From assembly GCA_031412355.1 (NCBI GenBank), contig JANOCR010000200.1:1-19608 (forward strand): 19,608 nucleotides of DNA, in the 5' to 3' direction. Source of the DNA: JAENVT01 sp031412355. GTDB taxonomy: Bacteria; Actinomycetota; Acidimicrobiia; Acidimicrobiales; Ilumatobacteraceae. Both the position numbers and the translations under genes were made by a program. This document shows, one piece after another, positions 13,844-19,608 of the stretch (the stretch's first letter is position 1; the number at the start of each line of letters is the position of its first letter). The notes under the pieces are model-generated. The model saw only the letters and a list, made by a program, of their open reading frames with translations. It was not told the origin of the DNA and searched no databases.

Positions 13844-15717
13844 GCATTCATCCAACCGACGCCGACGAACCGGTTGTCCGTCCACCCGAAGCCCGGCCGG
13901 CAGCGAGCCCCGGCCCGATGCGTGCCATCGGAATGCCGGCGGAGAAATCGAAGGACTTCGGGGCATCGACGAAACGCTTGCTGGCCCGCATGCGTGTCGA
14001 GCGGGCGCGCACCATCGCCGTGCTGTGTCTCGCCTTGGTCAGTGTGACGTTGACGGTGCTAGGCCCGCGCATTCTCGGCCACGGAACCGACCTGATCTTC
14101 GACGCAGTTCGCGCAGGCCGACGGGTCGACTTCCCTGCACTCCGCAGTGTGCTGCTGACCGTGCTGGCCCTGTACGTATGCGCCGCCGGACTGTCGTATC
14201 TGCAGTCGTACATGCTCGCCGGCGTCGTGCAGCGCACCGTGTACCGATTGCGCTCCGACGTGGAAGACAAGCTGACACGGCTGCCATTGAGCTACATCGA
14301 CAGTCAGCCGCGCGGCGACCTCCTGAGCCGGGTCACCAACGACATCGACAACATCTCGCAGAGCTTGCAGCAGACGTTGAGCCAACTGCTGACGTCGGTA
14401 CTATCGCTGATAGGCGTGCTGGTGATGATGTTCGTGATCTCACCTCTTCTGGCCATCGTCGCGGCGATCACGATCCCGGCCTCGCTTGGCATCATCGGCG
14501 TGGTCACGTCTCGTTCGAAGCAGCGGTTCGTTGCCCAATGGAGGCACACCGGCACGCTGAACGCCCAGATCGAAGAAGCGTTCACCGGGCACGCTCTGGT
14601 GAAGGTGTTCGGTCGCCAGAACGACGTCGAGCAACGGTTCCGCGGCAAGAACGAGGAGTTGTACGCCGCCAGCTTCGGTGCGCAGTTCATCTCCGGCATC
14701 ATCCAGCCGGCGATGATGTTTCTCGGCAACCTCAACTACGTTGCCATCGCAGTGATCGGCGGGTTGCGGGTGTCCTCGGGCGCGATGAGCCTGGGCGACG
14801 TGCAGGCCTTCATCCAGTACTCGCGCCAGTTCACCCAGCCGCTGACGCAGTTGGCGTCGATGGCCAACGTGCTGCAGTCCGGTGTCGCCTCGGCCGAGCG
14901 GGTCTTCGAATTCCTCGACGCAGATGAGCAGAGCCAAGACCCGGCCGACCCGATCGTGAACCTCGACCCCAGGGGTCTGGTCGAGTTCGAGCATGTCGCG
15001 TTCTCGTACGACGAGAAGAACCCGTTGATCACCGATCTGTCGCTCGTGGCCGAGCCCGGTCACACCGTCGCCATCGTGGGCCCCACCGGCGCGGGCAAGA
15101 CGACTCTCGTCAACCTGATCATGCGTTTCTATGAGCTCGACGGTGGCCGGATCACACTGGACGGCACCGACATTTCCAAGATGACGCGAAACGAACTGCG
15201 ATCGAACGTCGGCATGGTGTTGCAGGACACATGGTTGTTCAGCGGCACCATCCGCGACAACATCCGGTACGGCAACCTCGACAGCTCCGAGGCGCAGTTC
15301 CAAGACGCGGTGCGCGCCACGTACGTCGACCGGTTCGTGCACTCGCTGCCGGATGGCTACGACACGTTGATCGACGACGAGGGCGGTGCCATCAGCGCCG
15401 GTGAGAAGCAGTTGCTCACCATCGCACGTGCGTTCCTGGCCGACCCAACCATCTTGATCCTCGACGAGGCAACCAGCTCGGTCGACACGAGAACCGAGGT
15501 CTTGATCCAGCGAGCGATGGCAGCGCTGCGGTCGCAACGCACGAGCTTCGTGATCGCCCACCGCTTGTCGACTATCCGCGATGCCGACGTCATCTTGGTG
15601 ATGGACGCCGGCAACATCGTCGAGCAGGGCTCACACGACGAACTGCTGCGCCAACGGGGTGCCTACTTCGCCCTTTACAACGCCCAGTTCGCCGCCCCTG
15701 CCGTTGAGGTCGAGTAG
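13840..15717 (+). CDS. ABC exporter half-transporter B (membrane + ATPase domains; catalytic half)
   Basis: A 625-aa partner of the preceding half-transporter, starting in a 4-bp overlap with it (ATGA, 13840-13843). A Pro-rich N-terminal extension (~1-42) precedes the transmembrane domain (~55-345) and nucleotide-binding domain (~380-615). Walker A VGPTGAGKTT (413-422), Q-loop LQDTWLFSGT, Walker B ILILDEATSSVD (538-549) with catalytic E543 and switch H574 (AHRLSTI) are all intact. Its signature is ISAGEKQ (518-524) instead of LSGGQ. Thus the composite site made by this Walker B and the VSGGQ of protein A should hydrolyse ATP, while the other site should not. It is convergent with the oxidoreductase gene, 19 bp away, with no obvious terminator between them. 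Confidence 0.94.
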   Translation: MSIHPTDADEPVVRPPEARPAASPGPMRAIGMPAEKSKDFGASTKRLLARMRVERARTIAVLCLALVSVTLTVLGPRILGHGTDLIFDAVRAGRRVDFPALRSVLLTVLALYVCAAGLSYLQSYMLAGVVQRTVYRLRSDVEDKLTRLPLSYIDSQPRGDLLSRVTNDIDNISQSLQQTLSQLLTSVLSLIGVLVMMFVISPLLAIVAAITIPASLGIIGVVTSRSKQRFVAQWRHTGTLNAQIEEAFTGHALVKVFGRQNDVEQRFRGKNEELYAASFGAQFISGIIQPAMMFLGNLNYVAIAVIGGLRVSSGAMSLGDVQAFIQYSRQFTQPLTQLASMANVLQSGVASAERVFEFLDADEQSQDPADPIVNLDPRGLVEFEHVAFSYDEKNPLITDLSLVAEPGHTVAIVGPTGAGKTTLVNLIMRFYELDGGRITLDGTDISKMTRNELRSNVGMVLQDTWLFSGTIRDNIRYGNLDSSEAQFQDAVRATYVDRFVHSLPDGYDTLIDDEGGAISAGEKQLLTIARAFLADPTILILDEATSSVDTRTEVLIQRAMAALRSQRTSFVIAHRLSTIRDADVILVMDAGNIVEQGSHDELLRQRGAYFALYNAQFAAPAVEVE

Positions 15718-15736
15718 GTCGAGAGCGAGTCGCCGG

Positions 15737-16945
15737 CTAGCGCACCGCAGCGCCCATGATCTGACCGATGTGCTCGGGATCGAAGAACTCAACGGGCGAC
15801 ACGGTTCCCGCGGTGATGCTGGCGAACGAATCCATCGCCTCCCGGTTGCCGTAGACCGCGCCCAGCAGCTGCTGCATCTCGGGTGGCGGCGACTCGAGCG
15901 TTGCCAGCTGCGTGGTGAACTCGTAGATTGGCATCGCGTGCGCGTCACGAGTGCGGTGATACACCGACATCGCGTCGTCGAAGGTGCGGCTCCCGGTGAA
16001 CGTCTCGTCCAACGCAGCGGCGCATCGTTCGGCGTCGATGAAGGCGTCGCTCATGCCTTGCGCAGTGATCGGGTCCTTGTTGTAGCCGGCGTCGCCGACC
16101 AATGCCCACCCTGGTCCGTACGGCTTGCGGAAGAAGTTAGGCACCGATCCACCTGCGAAGCGCTCTTCGCGGTTGGCGCCGCGGACGCGGGCAGCGAACT
16201 GGGGAGCCAGTTCGAGGGTCTTGAGGTAGTTGGCCTCGACATCGGCCTTGTAGGCGGCGGACTCGGCGTAGGGCCAGCCGACCACCAACATCGTCAGCCC
16301 ATCATTGGTCGCGACAGCCGCCCAGCCGCGGTCCGGCCGGATGTTGATCTCGAAACCGTCGACCGGCAGGTTGCTCCAGTACGAGTAGTAGCTCCACTGC
16401 AGCATCGGCTTCTCGTTGTATTGCTCTGGCCGCACGGCCCTGGCGACGTGCGAGTTGCGACCGTCGGCGCCGATCACGACGCGGGCGCGCTCGACAACCG
16501 ATGTGCCGCCCTCATCGCGACCGCGGATTCCGACGACGACGCCATCTTCGACGACCACATCGTCAACGGCGAATCGTTCGCGCACTACGGCTCCGGCGTC
16601 GGCCGCGGCGTCGACCAGGATCTTGTCGAGGAGCGTACGACGGGGAGCGAACGCCGCGGAGAATCCGTCGCACGGATGGGGTGTGCCTCGGATTGCAAAT
16701 GGTCCGAAGTCGAACGAGTACGTCTCGACCGGCGGACAACCGGTCGCGGTCACCTTCTCCAGCAGTCCCCAGCGGCTCAGGGCGGCGATACCGGGAGCAT
16801 GGATCACGTGCGTCGACACGGTGTCGCTGGGAAACGACGCCCTGTCCACCACCAGCACCCGATAACCCTTGCGTGCCATCAACATCGCTGTCGGCGCGCC
16901 TGCACAGCGTGCGCCCACGACGATTGCGTCGTATGCCTTGGTCAT
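15737..16945 (-). CDS. FAD-dependent oxidoreductase (geranylgeranyl reductase / aromatic hydroxylase-like)
   Basis: A 402-aa flavoprotein. The N-terminal Rossmann motif is AIVVGARCAGAPTAMLMARK (~6-25), followed by GYRVLVVDR and FPSDTVSTHVIHAPG; the third Gly of GxGxxG is Arg, a variant common in this subgroup. VIGADGRNSHVARAV is the middle FAD/NAD(P)H motif, and WALVGDAGYNKDPITAQGMS is the second FAD motif contacting the ribityl chain. It should reduce or hydroxylate an organic substrate, which cannot be named. ATG 16945 is chosen because GAGGAG lies seven bases upstream and the Rossmann fold begins at once; an upstream in-frame extension to 17077 is unlike the family and overlaps the luxR gene. 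It lies 82 bp behind the LuxR regulator on the same strand. Confidence 0.9.
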   Translation of the reverse strand: MTKAYDAIVVGARCAGAPTAMLMARKGYRVLVVDRASFPSDTVSTHVIHAPGIAALSRWGLLEKVTATGCPPVETYSFDFGPFAIRGTPHPCDGFSAAFAPRRTLLDKILVDAAADAGAVVRERFAVDDVVVEDGVVVGIRGRDEGGTSVVERARVVIGADGRNSHVARAVRPEQYNEKPMLQWSYYSYWSNLPVDGFEINIRPDRGWAAVATNDGLTMLVVGWPYAESAAYKADVEANYLKTLELAPQFAARVRGANREERFAGGSVPNFFRKPYGPGWALVGDAGYNKDPITAQGMSDAFIDAERCAAALDETFTGSRTFDDAMSVYHRTRDAHAMPIYEFTTQLATLESPPPEMQQLLGAVYGNREAMDSFASITAGTVSPVEFFDPEHIGQIMGAAVR

Positions 16946-16994
16946 GTGTGTTCTCCTCACTCGGCGCCTCAGCGGGCGGTGGGGCCACCATGAC

Positions 16995-17040
16995 AGGAAG
17001 TGGCCGGCAACGGATCGGGGAGGTCCCCTATTCGCTTCCT
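16995..17040 (-). other. Nested inverted repeats at the end of the luxR gene
   Basis: An outer AGGAAG (16995-17000)/CTTCCT (17035-17040) pair and an inner GGGGA-GG-TCCCC hairpin (17017-17028) overlap the luxR stop codon. They could slow or end transcription before the oxidoreductase gene. There is no U-run, so a classical intrinsic terminator is not supported. Confidence 0.25.
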
Positions 17041-18680
17041 GGTTTCGTGCGGGAGCTGTAGGCCGCAGCCTGGCCACGAGTGCGCAAACCGAGCTTGGCG
17101 AGAACGTTGCTGACGTGGTGCTCGACGGTCTTACGGCTGATGAACAGCCGTTCGGAGATCTCGGGGTTCGACAATCCGTGCCCGATCAGCTCGAGCACTT
17201 CGGACTCCCGCTTCGACAGCGGTCCGGTCGTGGCTTTGGCGGTCGAAGTGCGCACGCCCAGCAAGCGCAGCACGGCCGCTGCCTCATCCGCGTGGCGAGC
17301 TGCCTGCAACCGTTCGAACGCCTCGAGCGCGGCTCGTGCCTCTGACATCGCCACTTCGGGATGGTCGGTCAGCAACGCAGTGGCCAGCTCGAGTCGAGAG
17401 TGAGCGACCTCCATCGGCATCTGCGCCCGGGCGAAGCCGGCGAGAGCCTCGCGTAGGCAGGCCTGCGGATCACCCCGGCCCGCGGCAACACAAACTCGCC
17501 CGCGTGCCAACGCGGCCACGGCGACCAGATAGTGCCCGGGGTGCGCCGCCGCGCAGACCTCCAGCTTGCCGACTGCGATCGTCGCTTCGTCGATCGAGCT
17601 CGCGCTGAGGTGCACATCGACCAGCAGCGCGAGCAGTGGGGCCGCGGCGGTGCTGGACACCTCGACGTGGTCGAGGGCGCGCTCGAGCACGTCTCTGGCA
17701 AGCGCTGTGTGCCCGCGTGCCAGGTGAATCGCGGCGAGGGGCCGGGCGATCGCTGCATCGGTGGTGGCGTCGAGACCCTCGAGCAGCTGTTCGGCCTCCT
17801 CGATGCGGCCTTGGCGAACTCGCAGGTCGGCCAGTCGCACCAGCGCTCCCCCGCGCAACGACCGCCGACCGAGTCCCCAGAGGCGGACGGCCTCGGTGAG
17901 TGCAACGTCGGCTTCGGGCCAGCGCCCGGCTGCGGTGAGGATTCCGCCATAGTGGGTACGGCAAAATGCCGAAACCGCAGGCAGCTGCCTGCGTTCAGCG
18001 ATCGTCTCACCGATTCGGATCCATTGGTCGGCGCGTCCCACATCGTGGGCGTGCTCGCATGCCGAGAACAACTGGCAAAAGATCTCTTCCAGGACGCAGA
18101 AGTCGTCGACATCGCTGCCGGCAACGGCAGCGAGGGATTCGTCTAGCAGCATCATCCCTTCTTCTGTTCGATCACTGTGCACCAGGCTGGCTCCGAGGTA
18201 GGCAAGTGCTACGAACTCCAAGTCGGTGTCGCCGTGGACGCGAGCAGTTGCGAGGGCCTCACGAAATCGCGCCTCCTTGCGAGCCCGGTCGCCCTCGAAC
18301 ATTCCGAGGTTCAATGCCACCCAGCCGCGTTCGGGCGACTCGCCAGTGCTGTCCAACAAAGTTTGGGCCCGAGCGAGCCAGCCGCTGCCGACCGCGGGAT
18401 CGCCGACAATCGACAGGTACATGTAGCCAAGCGTGCGTGCGACCCGCACTGCGCCAATTTGATCGCCGGCTTCACGGTGCGCCGCGTATGCCCGTTCCCA
18501 ACCTTCGATCGCGGCTGGGAACTTCATCTCCAAGTACGAAGCGCGGGCGAGCCCCTCGATGACATCGCCGGTCGGCGATTCGGCGAGCGCAGCTTCGAAG
18601 GCGCGACGTGCGGCGGTGGCGTCGGCTCGCCGAAGTGCAGCGCGGCCTTCGACGATCAACTCGGACACCGGCAATGTCAC
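17028..18680 (-). CDS. LuxR-family regulator with TPR-like helical repeats
   Basis: A 550-aa protein. The C-terminus carries a LuxR/GerE helix-turn-helix: LSKRESEVLELIGHGLSNPE, ISERLFISRKTVEHHVSNVL and AKLGLRTRGQAAAYS (~485-540). The long N-terminal part is alpha-helical with TPR-like units (for example AARRAFEAALAESPTGDVIE, YLEMKFPAAIEGWERAYAAH and WPEADVALTEAVRLWGLGR). No Walker A ATPase domain is seen, unlike LAL/MalT regulators, so it resembles their C-terminal halves only. The start is GTG 18678-18680, inside a GTGA overlap with the stop of the molybdoenzyme gene; an in-frame extension to 18950 would run through that gene and is rejected. Translational coupling makes regulator dosage follow the enzyme. 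Confidence 0.85.
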   Translation of the reverse strand: MTLPVSELIVEGRAALRRADATAARRAFEAALAESPTGDVIEGLARASYLEMKFPAAIEGWERAYAAHREAGDQIGAVRVARTLGYMYLSIVGDPAVGSGWLARAQTLLDSTGESPERGWVALNLGMFEGDRARKEARFREALATARVHGDTDLEFVALAYLGASLVHSDRTEEGMMLLDESLAAVAGSDVDDFCVLEEIFCQLFSACEHAHDVGRADQWIRIGETIAERRQLPAVSAFCRTHYGGILTAAGRWPEADVALTEAVRLWGLGRRSLRGGALVRLADLRVRQGRIEEAEQLLEGLDATTDAAIARPLAAIHLARGHTALARDVLERALDHVEVSSTAAAPLLALLVDVHLSASSIDEATIAVGKLEVCAAAHPGHYLVAVAALARGRVCVAAGRGDPQACLREALAGFARAQMPMEVAHSRLELATALLTDHPEVAMSEARAALEAFERLQAARHADEAAAVLRLLGVRTSTAKATTGPLSKRESEVLELIGHGLSNPEISERLFISRKTVEHHVSNVLAKLGLRTRGQAAAYSSRTKPGSE

Positions 18681-19608
18681 GCCCCAATCATCGCGATGAG
18701 CGTCGGCGGCTCGTGGGCGCGGATGGGCGGCAGTGGCTCGACGAAGAGCTCGATCTCGACACGGGCCTGTTGGCCGGCACATCCTTGCGACAGATGCGAA
18801 GTCGGTCGATCCTCGGTGACTGCGTTCGGGTTGCCGTGCACACAAAGCACCGTTCCGTCGTCGAGGCGTACTGGGTCGTACCACGCACCCGTGGCCAGCT
18901 GGGCGACGCCCGGGCGAACCGCATCGGACACGACGGCACCAGCGAGGCACGCGCCGCGGCTGTTGTACACGCGCACGACATCGCCATCGTCAATGCCACG
19001 AGCCAGAGCGTCGGCGGGGTTGATGAGGATCGGTTCGCGGCCTTGTACCTTGCTCGCCTGGCTGTAGGCACCCACGTCGAGTTGGCCGTGCAGGCGTGTC
19101 GACGGTTGATTGGCGATGAGGTGCAGTGGGAACGAGCCATCCTGAGTGTCGTCGGGCTCGATCCATGTCGGGTGTCCGGGACAGTCGTCGTACCCGAACC
19201 CGGCGACGACTTCCGACGCAAGCTCGATTCGCCCGCTGGGCGTGCGCAACGGAAACCGCTGCGGGTCGTCGCGGTACTTCCCGAACATCACCAGGTTCTC
19301 GTGCGGGAAGGGCATCTCGATCCCGCCGTCGGCCCAGAACTGTTCGAACGGTGGGACGGCTGCGCTGAGACCAGCCCGCCATCGCTCGTAGAGGTGTTCG
19401 AGCCATTGCCGGGGTGTGCGGCCTTCCGCAAAAGCGTCGCCAACACCCATCTGCTCGGCGATCAGGCGAAAGATGGCGTGGTCGTCGAGCGACTCCCCCG
19501 GTGCCGAGGTGGCGCGGTGCATCGCGTTGAGGTGCGTGTCGCGACGACCGGCTCCGAAGTCTTCTCGTTCGGTGGGGATCGAAGTCGGTAGCACGATGTC
19601 GGCATGCC
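18677..19608 (-). CDS. Molybdopterin-dependent oxidoreductase, biotin sulfoxide/TMAO reductase-like, 5'-truncated by window edge
   Basis: This is the C-terminal ~310 residues of a DMSO-reductase family enzyme; the frame is open to the window edge (codons for HADIVLPTSIPTERED), so the start lies beyond 19608. The visible part includes the end of the catalytic region (WADGGIEMPFPHENLVMFGK, FPLRTPSGRIELASE) and the C-terminal cofactor-binding barrel (IANQPSTRLHGQLDVGAYSQ, ASKVQGREPILINPADALAR, GDVVRVYNSRGACLAGAVVS, VHGNPNAVTEDRPTSHLSQG). These blocks are characteristic of BisC/TorA-type enzymes, which bind bis-MGD molybdenum and reduce S- or N-oxides such as biotin sulfoxide, methionine sulfoxide or TMAO. 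The exact substrate and cellular location cannot be told without the N-terminus. Its stop overlaps the luxR start. Confidence 0.88.
   Translation of the reverse strand, partial: HADIVLPTSIPTEREDFGAGRRDTHLNAMHRATSAPGESLDDHAIFRLIAEQMGVGDAFAEGRTPRQWLEHLYERWRAGLSAAVPPFEQFWADGGIEMPFPHENLVMFGKYRDDPQRFPLRTPSGRIELASEVVAGFGYDDCPGHPTWIEPDDTQDGSFPLHLIANQPSTRLHGQLDVGAYSQASKVQGREPILINPADALARGIDDGDVVRVYNSRGACLAGAVVSDAVRPGVAQLATGAWYDPVRLDDGTVLCVHGNPNAVTEDRPTSHLSQGCAGQQARVEIELFVEPLPPIRAHEPPTLIAMIGA

Noticed and set aside
12491..13966. 491-codon frame on the minus strand across the first ABC exporter gene.
   Set aside because: It lies opposite a gene with intact ABC motifs, has no domain of its own and shows the composition of a shadow frame.
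15659..16993. 444-codon plus-strand frame opposite the FAD oxidoreductase gene.
   Set aside because: The minus strand encodes a flavoprotein with both FAD motifs and a good ribosome-binding site; the plus-strand product resembles nothing.
16946..17077. N-terminal extension of the FAD oxidoreductase to 17077.
   Set aside because: The Rossmann fold begins right after ATG 16945, which has a proper ribosome-binding site; the extension overlaps the luxR gene and is not like the family.
18681..18950. N-terminal extension of the LuxR regulator to an upstream start at 18950.
   Set aside because: The extension runs through the coding region of the molybdoenzyme in another frame, is Arg/Cys/Pro-rich, and the GTGA overlap at 18677-18680 gives a natural start.
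1..19608. Mobile elements, CRISPR arrays, tRNA/rRNA genes or prophage parts.
   Set aside because: No transposase, integrase or phage motifs, no regularly spaced repeats and no tRNA-like cloverleaf were seen on reading; the gene order looks like ordinary chromosomal DNA.

Overview
The window is a GC-rich, densely packed bacterial chromosome segment with short gaps, several 4-bp start/stop overlaps and no rRNA, tRNA, CRISPR or insertion-sequence signal. The gene families (actinobacterial-type FumC, GAF/PAS/SpoIIE phosphatase, RsbW-like kinase, MsnO8-like flavin monooxygenase, BisC-like molybdoenzyme), frequent GTG starts and promoters resembling those of SigB/SigF stress sigma factors point to Actinomycetota. 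Acidimicrobiia would fit but cannot be proven from this window.

Layout. 1-1093: 3' part of fumarase C. 1107-5831: a putative general-stress block: a PRC-barrel gene translationally coupled to a large multi-sensor SpoIIE-type phosphatase (minus strand), a divergent RsbW-like kinase, a four-helix membrane protein (minus) and the leader of an AI-2E family transporter, which runs to 7052. 7053-9277: an AT-rich promoter/operator, a possible 64-aa protein, a LacI-family regulator, and a lipoprotein dienelactone hydrolase gene broken by an apparent internal out-of-frame deletion. 9286-10838: a marR regulator followed on the same strand by a luciferase-like monooxygenase. 10913-12052: a YceI protein divergent from marR, then a universal-stress-like protein. 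12110-15717: two overlapping half-ABC exporter genes forming a probable heterodimer with one degenerate ATP site. 15737-16945: an FAD-dependent oxidoreductase (minus). 17028-19608: a TPR-like/LuxR regulator whose start overlaps the stop of a BisC-type molybdopterin oxidoreductase that runs off the window.

The main signal is a set of promoter-like sequences of the form GTTT-N16-GGG(T/A)A, all with exactly 16 bases between the boxes, each in the correct orientation just upstream of the PRC-barrel/phosphatase operon, the RsbW-like gene, the membrane protein gene, the AI-2E gene and the universal stress gene. This matches the known SigB/SigF-type consensus. It suggests that the phosphatase and kinase, which in the RsbU/RsbW paradigm control such a sigma factor, are themselves expressed by it together with neighbouring stress genes. 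Neither the sigma factor nor an RsbV/STAS anti-anti-sigma gene lies in the window. Two of these promoters sit so close to the start codon that the mRNAs should be leaderless or nearly so.
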